Positions 45,261-56,533 of a stretch of DNA of 62,500 bases are shown here, in pieces. The stretch covers positions 1 through 62,500 of the forward strand of contig WPIO01000364.1 in NCBI GenBank assembly GCA_009760855.2, given 5' to 3'. The notes under the pieces were generated by a model. It was given only the letters and a program-made list of their open reading frames with translations. It was not told the origin of the DNA and ran no database searches. The DNA comes from Cristatella mucedo. Its lineage: Eukaryota > Bryozoa > Phylactolaemata > Cristatellidae. The translations under genes and the position numbers were made by a program. Within the stretch, counting starts at the first letter, position 1. Every line of letters starts with the position of its first letter.

Positions 45261-46284
45261 CACGGTCACATACTTCAAGGAACTTTACAAGAAGCATAAC
45301 TATTTCAGCTTTGCTCAAGTAATGCCTGAGATAGTAATGTTCTGGGGCGTTGCAACATCCGGAAATCGGCATTCGCGAAGCAGTGCACTTGCTTGATGCA
45401 AGCCGTCGGCATGAAAGTGGTGCATCTGAAAATGCCGGGGCGGTGCGGCGAACAACGGAGTAAAGACCGCAAACGATCCCTAAGCAGGAAGTGTTCGGGC
45501 ACGACTAAGTGAAGCTGCCCCCTGGCTACTATAGCGATAACGGCGCGATATGCCGGAACTCAAGTGTAAGAGGAAAACGAGCGATCGATAAATTGGCTCG
45601 TGAAACAGCTCGGCTACTGATAGCTAAACCTAATGTCAGCTAGACAGCGCCACAATAAAGAAAACGCAAAGCGCTAGTTGGAATTGGTAGCAGCCGCGCG
45701 GCCGTTATCAGGCAGTAAGGCTCACTTACGTTCGCTGCAAGTTGGAGGGACGAGGGCTACGACGATAATAATGAAGATCAATTGCGATGGCATGGTTTCT
45801 GCAGGAATCAATCAATCCAAAACTGGTAAATTAGAAGTCTGGATGAACGGCCAATACCGGGTAGTGTGGCGCTTAGCGACTGACTATTGAGGCACTACTG
45901 ACCCACTACTTTCCGAACAGAGAATGGCGGCATATGCTAGGGACTTCCCCGTTTTGCAATTCAATAATTTTATTCAAGAACGCTGCTTAATAAGGCTTTA
46001 GGCTAAATTACGTAAACATCAGACTTCTGCACATATTTTGGAACTATTTCCCACAGATATGGGCAACTGCGTCCCTAAATGGGCGTGGCCACGCCACACT
46101 GTTGTACCGACCCAGACGAACCACCCCTACCGCCCCTCCGCCCGGCCAACGGGCGCGCTGCGTACCGACTCGCTGCGCACTGCAGTCGGTAGCTCTCAGC
46201 TAACTAAGCGCAATTTAATTGCAGCGATTCATCTGCGCTAGTCCTGCAAAGAACTACTTTCTGTCTGTGCGTCGGCCTGTACGC

Positions 46285-46390
46285 CAACCATCCCCTCGCT
46301 CTCAACCGCACGGTTTCTCTCTTTTCTCTCCTGACACCCAAGGGCAGCCAATGCGACGGCTTCGACATCTGTTTGTAAACTCGCTGGTGG
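46285..46390. repeat. 105-bp direct repeat, copy 1
   Basis: Matches 47477-47580 ('ctctcctgacaccc', 'ggcagccaat', 'gcgacggcttcgacatctg'). The two copies flank the LTR-like block. Confidence 0.6.
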
Positions 46391-46572
46391 CGATTCGGCC
46401 TTTAGAATTGGTCTGATACCCGCGGGAGCTGCTGATTGATGTTGGCTGGCCTGTCAACCTCCGCCATCACTCTGTCCAAAAAGAATCGTCTGGAACCCAT
46501 TCGCACATTCTAGCTGGACAGAGGGGACATTCCAGTGGCCTAGTGACAGTATCAATTCCTTACCCTAATGGG

Positions 46573-47335
46573 CCACGGTGTCGGGCCCAATACCACTAAG
46601 TTCTTGCTCCATTGTCTCAGCTAGGTTTTGTGAGTCGAGCGACGCTCGCTCTCGGTCTTTTGTTCGGCTCCTCTCTCCGACCTCGCTTCGACGCCGTCGG
46701 ACTCGTTTCCCTGAAAGCGAGGGAGGAGGGCGGACTGTTCGCCGGCGATTGACGGGACAGGACGAGACAGCGCTAGGAGGATTCGGTGGACTCCACCGAA
46801 TACGGTCGTATCGCGCCCGAGCTAGAATTTTGTGGTTCCTTTTTTGTGTGCGCGCTCGCACGTGGTCTCGGCATAAAGATTTGCCGGTGCGAGCTTGACG
46901 TAGTTGGTAAGGTGTGAGATATTCCGTTGCTTCGGGCTCCTTTGTCTATTTGGGCTGTTCCCCCTAGAGACGTAGGGAGACTAAGTGTGGAGACGTGTTT
47001 ACTCCGCAAGAGTGCTTGAAGTGGCGTGTGTGGGGTATTCCTGCCGCAAGGTGGAAGTGGAGTCCTAGTTCTCCGGTCAGGATTTAGGCTCCGGTTCGGG
47101 CTCCATCTATTTGGGTTGTTCCCCACTATAGACGTAAGTAGCCTCAGTGTGGAGACGTGTTTCCTCCTCAAGAGTGCTTGTACTGTCGAGAGCGTGTGAG
47201 GAGTGTGGAGATAAAACTGAGCTAGACGCGCAGCGACTTTGTGCGCTTGCGAATAAAGTTCAGTAAAATCCCCAATTAGTGTGTCTCGCTTTCCAATTCA
47301 CGCCGCGGACTCACGACCCCCTTTAGTAACGGTAA
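46573..47335 (+). mobile_element. LTR-like GC-rich block
   Basis: Begins TGTCGGGCCC, contains two ~86-bp related units at 46933-47018 and 47097-47182 (ctatttggg, gtggagacgtgttt, aagagtgcttg), then GAATAAAG and a CG-rich end. Internal promoter-like repeats followed by a poly(A) signal resemble a solo LTR, but a CA end, target duplication and second LTR were not identified. Confidence 0.3.
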
Positions 47336-47476
47336 GCAGGTCAGCGCCAGAAACGCTCGTTTCGTGGCGGCCAGCTTATTGCGCGTAGGCGCGCACCGAA
47401 CGGCATTAGGCGATAGGCTACGCCGCTAGGTAAGCGGCAGGTCAAGCCTACCCCGCCGAGCCTTCGGCGTTACACC

Positions 47477-47580
47477 ATGTATCCCTTCGCTCTCACGAAC
47501 CCTGTTTCTCTCTTTACTCTCCTGACACCCTGGGGCAGCCAATATGACGGCTTTGACACCTGTTTATACGCTCGCTCGCT
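47477..47580. repeat. 105-bp direct repeat, copy 2
   Basis: Second copy of the repeat at 46285-46390, same orientation, offset about 1190 bp. Confidence 0.6.
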
Positions 47581-48201
47581 TTTTTACCTGCGTATGGTAT
47601 AATACAGCCGTCGTCGTCGTCACCACAACTCGCTTATGGGGGCGTCGTTCTTCCCAGCTCCGCTGTCGCGCTCACGAGCCCCGTACAGCCACACGTCACC
47701 GCATTTTTGGGAGGGGAGCAAGGTCTGCAGATCTCATGAAGGAGAATCTGCTTTTACTTTTTGTCTCCTCGTTAGTCCAGCCGACCAATCAAAACCCACC
47801 GGGCTCATGGAATACCTTGTACATCCTACGGCCAAAATTAAAATGGCTTACGTTCGGTGGCTGGAGTCATATTGAGACGTTCGGAGCAAGTCGTTGGAAA
47901 CAAAGGAGACGCTCTGAGTCGGTTTATTAAATCCTCCAATAGTAAACCCGTAAAGGCTCACATTACTTGGCACTGTACACCCTTACACTCGTAACTCCGC
48001 GCATTACTTAGTACTGCTCTCACAGAGCTTTAAAATGCGTTTCTTCATTTTAATTGTAATCTTCTCTTATAAGTCAACAGTCATGACTGCAGCGGCGAAC
48101 TCAACTTCTGCGGGTGATGGCTCGGCATCATTCCGGGGAACCCTCTTTCATACCAGCCTCCCGGATTAGAGCATGAGCTGGGGCGGGGCTAAGTCGGCCA
48201 A

Positions 48202-48280
48202 CGAATCTGTCGCGTAAAAATCCTAACTAGGAGGAAAGTCGGAGTCGGTCACGAGGAAAGTCAGCCGTGTAAACGCAGCT
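48202..48280 (-). repeat. MITE-like terminal repeat, left
   Basis: Reversed it reads GCTGCGTTTACACGGC...ACTTTCCTCCTAGTTAGGA...CGCGACAG. It is inverted relative to 48920-48993. The unit contains two TTTACRCG motifs about 50 bp apart. Confidence 0.5.
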
Positions 48281-48919
48281 TTACCGGTTGTCAGCGATAT
48301 TAGCCGGTAGTCTCAAACCAAGATTGCTACGAGTGGGAAGCTGTTGTCTTTTCTCATCAAGTCCGAGTGACCCGGAGCATGGGATTAGGATAGCTGAGGC
48401 TGGCAATGTTTCTCGGTCGCACATTTAACGAGGCCGACGGAGAGATTATTTTAGGCTACCCGACCCGCTAGCGTGCGGTTATGCTGGGGCCATTCTGTAA
48501 AGCCGAACGCTCGCGGATATGGCGCGCATTCCAGCTCTGCTGAAGCACGTGCGCCAGCCCTCGATCGACTGGGCAGTTCCGAACGCGGAGTGCGCTACAA
48601 GTGGGTCGCCCCGACTAAAGACCGCCCCGGGTGCGATTCTACCGATCATTACCGTGCGGGAGGCGAGTTCTTCGACGTGAGCTCGATCAAGTCATAAATC
48701 ACCTACAGGTAATTTTACCAAACTTTATTTGTGGGGGCACAATGTCACTGCACGTCTAGTTCGATGCTATCGCCGCTCTTAGCGGTCGCATCGAGACAAA
48801 CGCGATTACGGGGGAAACAATTCCCCCCTACTTAGGGCATGTCTGTCTACAAACGACAGAGCGCACCACTGGCGATGTCAGTTCATGCGGGCAGCGGCTT
48901 TCGCAGAAGTTGCTGCTAC

Positions 48920-48993
48920 TCTGCGTTTACACGGCAGAATTCCCTCCGGATCATCGACTTTCCTCCTAGTTGGGACGTTTACACGACAGATTG
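48920..48993 (+). repeat. MITE-like terminal repeat, right
   Basis: CTGCGTTTACACGGC...ACTTTCCTCCTAGTTGGGACG...TTTACACGACAG. A related shorter version is at 36628-36680 and its duplicate 50671-50723. Confidence 0.5.
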
Positions 48994-49011
48994 AGTTCCG
49001 CCTGTGATTTT

Positions 49012-49535
49012 TATATTTTATTGCAGGTATGTGGTTTGATCGGTGTATGGGCTATAAGGAATCTAGATGAATCTCGAATCTCTATAAATGCATCTAGCTT
49101 CTCCTGGACCACCTGATCGCGGATAAGTAATCCCTTGGATTTTAGCAAGCGGACATTTAGTAGGCGGAATTTAAGAGGCTGTCCAACAACTGGGCGACGG
49201 CGATGAAGTGGCTCGTATTCTCTACCGTTTGCGTCCGGCCTGGCGGATGCTGGCTCTTCGATTTTGAATTGGACCTTGGTAACCGCCATGGGACGACGTT
49301 TCACAACGTGCAGGGCTAAAGCGGGTGGGCTACTACCGCAACATGTATTATTCAGCGCTTTAAACTTACGAGTCGTAGGTTTGATAGCCGAGCTGTTGAC
49401 GGGGCAGACGCAGGATGCAGGTAGGTTCTCACTGACCAGCCGGAGAAGGCCTGCCGGTAGGTATCGACTAATGGCAACATCGCATCTTATGCTAAGCAGG
49501 TCCTGTTTTGTGTCGCATATCCGAGGACAGCTCAT
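49012..49535 (-). pseudogene. LINE 5' region with start of endonuclease domain
   Basis: A 174-codon frame whose residues 121-152 (LKFRLLNVRLLKSKGLLIRD, EKLDAF) match the first strand and helix of the APE-type endonuclease of L2/CR1 LINEs (N-x-R-S/L-L-K-x-K-x-x-x-I). The catalytic Glu of the next strand is degraded (EIRDSS for ETWL). The N-terminal 100 residues may be 5' UTR/ORF start. It is the only EN N-terminus in the window. Confidence 0.45.
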
Positions 49536-49646
49536 AAATAGTCACAGCGAAGCTAGCAGCAGAATACCCGAAGGTATTACGGAGAAATCAAGTAAAGGTC
49601 CACACCAAGCTAGGAGTCGCCCGAGGCCGCTCTTTAGCACGGGAGA

Positions 49647-50520
49647 TTAGAGGCGCTCTAGAAGAACTTTGCGACCGATGGTATCAAAAGCTGCCGAAAG
49701 ATCAAGCAAAACAAGCAGAGACACTCTACCCATGTCTGCATTCCTAAGTAGGTCGTTATATATCCTAAGCAATGCTGACTCTGTGGAGTGATTAGCTCTA
49801 AAGCCAGACTGGAACTTACTAGCAAGGTGTGAGGTTTTGATATAAGAGTTCAGCTGGTCAGCCACGACCCGTTCGAGTGTCTTTGATAGGAATGGTAGAA
49901 GGGAAACTGGGCGGTAGTTGCTCAAGTTCTCTTGGTCAAGTGTAGTTTTCTTGAGAAGTGGCCTGACTACAGCTTTTTTGAAAGGTGCTGGGACATGACC
50001 TGAGGCTAATGACATATTAATTATGTTAGTTATGCATGGCAGCAGCAGATTAATGCAACGTAGGAGCAGGACTGTGGGAATAGGGTCCAGAGGACTTGTT
50101 GTCTTCTTTGATTGAGATACGAACTTTAGGACTAGATCACTAGTGACCTGCTTAAATGCAGACATTGAGGTGCTGCCAGGAACTGAGGAACAGCATTCTA
50201 GTGGGTAGGTTGTCATCGCAGGGATGGATTCCCTGGTCTTGCCTATCTTCTGCACAAAGAATCGAGAGAGGCGATCGGCTAGATCATCATTAGGATCATC
50301 AGGTAATGAGCTAATCTGGGAACGGTTGAGGAGATGGTTTATTGTCGACATCAGCATTTTTGGGTTGTGCATCTGTGATTCAACAATGTTTTTATAGAAA
50401 CTAGACTTAGCCTTTGCTAGGATCGATTGGTACGACCTACAGTAGTCTTCATATGCCTGTCGATGGACAGGTAGTCCGGATCTTTTGTATGCTTTTTCAG
50501 GCCTTCGTTTAGTAGACTTC
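49647..50520 (-). pseudogene. LINE-A RT N-terminal part, cut at duplication edge
   Basis: 241 codons open from MHNPKMLMS to FDTIGRKVLLERL, where the duplication breakpoint removes the rest. Motif A is intact but followed by TIGRK instead of TIDHK. Confidence 0.75.
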
Positions 50521-52222
50521 GCTAGTTTAATGTCTGCAGTATTTCAAAGGACAAACCAGATATGGCTATTAGTTCGTTGACCAACTCAAATCTCTTGACG
50601 GCAGGGAAATTTTCAGGACTTTCGAATAGGAGTCTTGTTATAGTTATAATACACTGGAGATAATTAGAGCTGGGTTTACACTATCGGATTTCCTTGTAGT
50701 TAGGGCGCTTATACTGTCGGTTTAGCAAACATTGATAGCCGATAGAGTAGCCGGCAGCCCCGAGCACTAATTCAGGATGCTGACATTGAAAAATGTTTCC
50801 CCGTTAAAATTGGGAGTTTGAAGCTTCAGCCATCGAAGAATCGGCAGAAATGGAAGATAACGATACCCAATGCGGGTTTTTGTAATAGTGTATGTATAGC
50901 TCTAAGTACAGAGCTGTTACAGGTGTGTTGATGCATTCAAGATACAGACGTGCATTACTAGATTTAGGAAAAACAAGCAAGCTCTAATAGGCAATGATAA
51001 TGATACACTTGCCAAAGCGCCCTTAGAGAACTTAATCTCTTTTTAGGTGCTTTGCATTTGCTGCAAAGGAAGCACGACCTAACAATGAGTGGTATCATGC
51101 TTGATAAACAACATGATAAACAACATGGTTAGGGGTGACATGCACACGGTCAGCATGCAAGCTTGGTTAGTGGCAGCATGCAACAGTGTCAGCTGGCATA
51201 GGCACATAAAGGACGAATCAGAGTGACCCACGAAATGCTGTCATACATAGGTGCGTTTATAAGTTCCTTTTAAATGTAGTCAATTCTGGGGATGCCATGA
51301 AGCAAGTCGGGAGTGAGTTCGAGGCTTTGGGAGCATACTAACTAAACGCATGGTCTCATTCTAAATCAGATCATTTCTAAAGTTCAATGCATCGGGCTGC
51401 TTTCAAACCATATATCCAAAAACGTTGGCCTAAAAAACTAAATTGATTCTGAGCTAAATCTGCTAGCTTAATCTTGGATCCCTGTTTGAAATAAGAATCT
51501 TAGATGTACGTGGTCAACTAGGCCATGCTATCAGTATCTGTGTTTGGTCAAAGTTTGATATCAAGATTCAATAACATTACAAACGAATCCGATGCCTCAC
51601 GTTCTGCCTTACAATGCTTGGTGGGATGTACAATAGATAATAATATTATTAAAAATAATAGTAATACCCAGGAAAATGCACACTCCGGGAACTCAATCTC
51701 TTTCTAGGCACTTTACATTTGCTGCAAAGCAAGCCTAATCTAATGGTTAATTGTAGTATGCTAAATAAACAACACGAATGACATGGTTAGGGGTGACATG
51801 CACAGGGTCGGCATGCAAGTGTGGTTAGCTGCAGCATGCACAGTGTCGTTATGGATGAGCACATAAAGGTCGAATAACAAGGGCCCACTAAATGCTGTGA
51901 TGAATATGCTCATTTTTAATTTCATTTTGAAAGTGGTCAAGTCAGGGAATGTTGTGACCCAAGTCGGGATTGAGTTCCAGGCTTTGGGAGCACTAGCTTA
52001 GATCCCTCTAGAAGGGAGGGACCTTACCTTAGCTACCACTAATCATTCGATCGTGCTCCCTTCGCAGCAAATGTAAAGCGCCTATAAAGAGATTGAGTTC
52101 TCTGGGGGCGCCATATCAAATCCATTAAATTATTAACATTATTTAAATAGCAAAAGATTTTATAGCAAGAGAGGGCTGAACTTTGTTCTTAAAGCTGATC
52201 AAGGAGCAGAGGAACTAAATAT

Positions 52223-52369
52223 AAAATATAATTCATTTATATAGCGCCCCAAGAGAACTTAATCTCTATTCAAGCGCTTCACATATGCCTCGGGGTTCGA
52301 GCCCACGACCTCAGTCAGACCTTAGTCGGGGCGAGCACCTTAACCACTAGACCAAACTAGCTCGGCTGA
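52223..52369 (-). mobile_element. SINE-1 (duplicate)
   Basis: Copy of 38180-38326 with a few differences, including gggttcgagccc in place of gggctcgagccc, closer to a canonical B box. Confidence 0.8.
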
Positions 52370-53610
52370 ACCACCAACAATAGAAAGGCTGAAGGAGAGG
52401 CATGCCCCTTCGGGGGATATCGCTCAGCTTCAAAGATCTTTTGGTAGGCATAGTCACTCTTGGCTTAATATATGATTGTTAAGCTGGCTGGAAAACTCGT
52501 TATTTTAGTTAATTAGTTATTGTCAATCAATCGGTTTGGTTACTGTTAATCGATCGGTTGATTCAATCTTTGGCTCCAGGCTATCTCCCTGATCTAGTCC
52601 CCCACAAGGCCAAACATCGTACCACCCACTTTTCACAATCTCATAGCTTTCCAATACCTTGTACAAACCTTAAATCCTTTGGAGACCGTGCATTTAGTTC
52701 CTATGCTCCCAAAGCCGGGAACTCACTCCCAGCTGGCGTTACATCCCTGACTTGACCACATTTAAAAAGAACTACAAAACGCACCTATTTAGGGGAGCAT
52801 TTATTGGGTCCCTGTGATTCGTGCTTTGTGTGTTATGCCTGCTGACACTGTGCATGCCACCCCTAACCATGTTATTCATGTTGTTTATCAAGCATGATAT
52901 CAATCACTATTCTATTGCATTTCCCTTTACAGCAAATGTGAAGCGCTAAAAAGATATTGAGTTCTCTGAGGGCACTTTATCAAATATAATTTACCAATGG
53001 TTATCACTTGTTATTCAGTGAGTAGCACATTACCTGGATGGAGATCTGGTTCTCTTTGAGTGCAATATAAAAGACTTAGTATTACCATAGAAATCTAAAA
53101 GATGCATTGCATCTGCCAAAAACAGGACTTGAAGACCAATTTATAACTAGGAATCGAAAGTAGCTATTAGATAAGTCCAAATTGAACCATATCCGGTTAA
53201 GGTTTGGAGAATGATCAAAAAGTCATGATTCGACCAATGCGACCATTTTTGCTCGTCGTATTCCTGATTGCGTGTTTCGCAATGAGGTTGGCTGGAACTC
53301 CCTCCCGACTTGCTTCACAACATCCCCTGACTTGAGTATTTTTAAAAATAACTTAAAAACACACCTATTCAGGACAGTATTTAGAGGATCCCTGTGATTC
53401 GTCCTCCATTTGCTTATGCGGCCTGACACTGTGCATGCTGTCACTAACCACATTTGCATGCTGACCCTGTGCATATCACCCTTATCCATGTTATTCATTT
53501 TGTTTGTTTATCAAGCATGATATTACTCACCATTCAATTGCATTTCCCTTTACAGCAAATGCAAAGTGCCTAGAGTGAGATTGAGTTCTCTGAGGGCGCT
53601 TTGTCAAGTG

Positions 53611-53646
<36 letters not shown>

Positions 53647-54129
53647 AAAGCTAGCCGAGCTAAGGAGCAATACGGAGCTCTTTGCATCCACAGACAGCAC
53701 ACGGTGGAAGGTACAGAGCGTTTCGAAATATTAGATTGCACAGTACAAGGGCCGATAAAGCGGCACCTTACATCTCAGGATTACAGCATCCTGCGTACAA
53801 GTACTTGAAAATCCTGGCTTCGCCGCATGTTAGCCAATCGGTGCTACCGCCCAAAGCTTAGGACAGACGACCCAGGCTGATCTAATCTGGCCCGCACATT
53901 ACTACGAATACAGCCAACCAACTCTTACCCTTAGCAGCAGCTGGATGCAGATAAATAAGCACTGTGACGAGACTGAGACAAACTGGAGACATCTAGGCAG
54001 CGAATCCAGGAAGTCTGGAGAACCATTTACCCAGGCTGGGTTCGGTTGGCTGGGACCGGACGGCTATAGTGAGGGTTAGGGTCAACGGCCAGGCCGGGGT
54101 CGGACCTACGGCACGGCCGGATGCATGCG

Positions 54130-54330
54130 GTGACGTGAGGTCACCGCGGCTCTTGGGTACGGGAAGTTGGCCAAGTAAGTCGTGGTGTTGGAGGCTCCCG
54201 GTCTCGCCGAGTTATGCACCTGGATTCGTGCAGGCGTGCTCCGGCGATGCTGCCACGCACGCAAGGGAACTAGTAACCAAGGCCCGAGCGGAGCTGGATA
54301 GCTCGCTCGTTGTTGACTTGTTTATACCGC
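54130..54330 (+). repeat. GC-rich interspersed repeat, short copy
   Basis: Matches the blocks of 28000-28955 with the middle deleted. Just upstream, gcggtgacgtgaggtcaccgc (split arms gcggtgac/gtcaccgc, 54128-54148) forms a small hairpin. 54331-54985 is CpG-rich without a supported gene. Confidence 0.45.
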
Positions 54331-54992
54331 GTTCCCCTCGTGTAGTGTCTTCGTGACCCCCCCCGTGTGTTGGCGTCTTTCGGTGGAAGCTTACGACTGT
54401 GGTAGTTGACGACTCAGACTGGCCAGCAGTTACTCAGCCAGCCGGGTTTTGGACGGCGTACGCTCGTACTGTTGGATTCGGAGTCGGTACAACGACAGGA
54501 CTGCAGAAGCCGACTGACCCCAGCTAACACGTTTGTTCGCGCTTGCTGCGTCGTCTTGCGTCCCCGTAGTGTTTTGTGTATAGGACCCTATCTGTAGACT
54601 TGTTTAGTTGCTCTGTTGTTGTTGGTGCATGCGTTATTATAAAGATGTTTAACCTGACGGCCGCTCGGCTTACCCTAGCTCGGCGGCATGGCGAGCGGCA
54701 GCGTGGCCGGAGTATGGCGGGTTTGGCAGGAATTAGCCTTTGACCCCAGGAACTCGGTTACAACCACTTTCTTTTCCGGTTCCGTTTGGGAAACCCCAGA
54801 CCGCGGCCTCGATGCTCTGCCCGGTGCTCAGTCTATTAATTTACTGGCCTCTGGGAATCTTCTCCGACGATCGCTCAGCCGTATGCACAGGGGAATCGAA
54901 CAGTTCTGAACGTCTGTGTGGGGATGCCCAATAATTCTAGAGCGTTATCAGGCGAGTTTCCTGAAGCTGGACCCAGTTTGTTTACACGTGAT

Positions 54993-55482
54993 AATAGTAA
55001 TAATAGTAATATTGCGCTTGATAAAGCGCCCTCAGAGAACTTAATCTTTCTAGGCGCTTTACATTTGCTGCAAAGTGATATGCAATTGAATAGTAAGTAA
55101 AATCATGCTTGAAAAACAAACGAACTGAATAATATGGTTAGGGGTGACATGCACAGGGTCAGCATGCAAATGTGGTTAGTGGCAGCATGCACAGTGTCAG
55201 CACGCATAAGCACATCAAGGACGAATCACAGGGACCCACTAAATGCTGTCCTAAATAGGTGTTTTAAGTTTCTTTTAAATGTGGTCAGGTCATGGGATAT
55301 TCTGACGCAGGTCGGGAGGGAGTTCCAGGCTTTGGGAGCATACGAGCTGAATGCACGGTCTCCAAAGGATTTAAGGTTTGTAGGAGGTATTTCCAGACTG
55401 TTGGATTCCGAAAAGCAGGTGGTACGATGCTTGGCCTGATGGGGTAGTATATCTGAAAGATAGGCTGGAGCCATAGAATGAA
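54993..55482 (-). mobile_element. LINE-A 3' copy inserted near a host exon
   Basis: Tail, hairpin (gataaagcgccctcagag), 3' UTR and an open 82-codon ORF end from [16 protein letters not shown]. Its 5' truncation point at about 55482 lies about 40 bp from the exon at 55524. Confidence 0.85.
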
Positions 55483-55523
55483 GGTATTCGCTGCAAACAG
55501 GGTAGCAGGAAAACGCCGGCCAC

Positions 55524-55697
55524 CTGATAGCCGATCGAAGAACGCAAATTTCTTAAAATCTGCGTCATATTTCTGTATCGGAATAAGATAATACGTTGGA
55601 TAATGAGACAGTGTATCTAAAATTCCCTTTCGGTACAGCCCTATCGCAAGAAAAACTTCTGCCCAGCTTCTTGCCGTGGATTTCAGCCGGGTGTTCT
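55524..55697 (-). CDS. Host exon, unknown protein
   Basis: 174 nt (58 codons), phase 1 at both ends, acceptor ACATGTTTTGCAG, donor CAG|GTGGCC. The product reads NTRLKSTARSWAEVFLAIGL, then YRKGILDTLSHYPTYYLIPI and QKYDADFKKFAFFDRLS. Composition is globular and aromatic-rich, unlike any repeat here. No family recognised. A LINE-A lies just downstream in the putative intron. It is a better exon candidate than other orphan frames because both splice sites and phase symmetry agree. Confidence 0.45.
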
Positions 55698-56197
55698 CTG
55701 CAAAACATGTTAATCTTACACAAAAATTCACAATAATTGCTCAGAAATGAATAACTATTATTATTAGGTATTACACGAACTTAATGTTATGACGAAAATG
55801 AAGCTGTACTCTTCGATGGGAATCGAAACCGAGTGCCACGAACGAGCCGAGCGTCCAACTTCGCCTCGTTGTGAACTCCATTTCCCTGGTTGGCAGCAAT
55901 TACGCACATGGATCAGAATGAGTTCGCAATACATCGTACATCTTCTGTATTCCTCATCAAATACTATTTGCGCGGAACAACTTTTTTCCGGATGCGTTCG
56001 TTCTGCTGGCTTCTAATTTGCAAAGCTGCGGTTGTCCGGTCACTTTAACATCGCCAGCTTAGTTTGTTCATGTACTGCTCCTGTCTATTTTTCTGTTTGG
56101 GCTTACATCCTTGCCAAGGCGGCATTTGTTAGGCTCATTTTCTGCTTACATGCTGAAAATCCCTATAGTGTTTGCGTGAGGGCTTGCTAGCAGCTCT

Positions 56198-56485
56198 GTG
56201 CCCTTTACTTCTGACGGACGAAAATTACCAGCTAGAGGCATACAATTTCATGAAGTAAATCATTGCTCTGGAATATTTCTTCAATATGGAAATGGTGGTG
56301 CAACACAGTTTTACATTGCTAGCTGCTGGCACCATTCTAAAGTGAGAGATCGTTTCATCCATTCGAGATTCGTAGTTGACATCAAGGACAACAAGGCGCC
56401 AACCAATTTGAGGCTACATGTCAAGCAACTGTCACGAAGACGTCGGCAATTAGTTTTTTGCCCACAAATTATTGCTTTGATGTGA
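56198..56485 (+). CDS. Candidate ORF, unknown product
   Basis: 95 codons with protein-like stretches (ATQFYIASCWHHSKVRDRF, VVDIKDNKAPTNLRLHVKQL). No splice or promoter support; not a repeat found elsewhere in the window. 55700-56197 holds nothing else supported. Confidence 0.2.
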   Translation: MPFTSDGRKLPARGIQFHEVNHCSGIFLQYGNGGATQFYIASCWHHSKVRDRFIHSRFVVDIKDNKAPTNLRLHVKQLSRRRRQLVFCPQIIALM

Positions 56486-56533
56486 GCGTTTTAAAGTCTA
56501 TGATTGCCATATTGTATTCATTATATTTGCATT

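Larger units (their letters stand above)
45300..49640. other. CpG-rich region
   Basis: CG dinucleotides are visibly frequent here (for example 47340-47470) while LINE-dominated DNA on both sides has few. No host gene could be read with confidence; ORFs up to 128 codons (47544-47930) have no recognisable domain. It could be a promoter-type island, young unmethylated repeats or both. Confidence 0.45.
49645..53802. repeat. 4.17-kb segmental duplication, unit 2
   Basis: Second unit of the duplication. It carries copies of the LINE-A RT start (49647-50520, minus), LINE-A fragments (50996-51361 minus; 51630-51998 minus; 52028-52139 plus; 52558-53003 plus; 53273-53646 plus) and SINE-1 (52223-52369 minus). 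Boundaries are abrupt on both sides. Confidence 0.85.
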
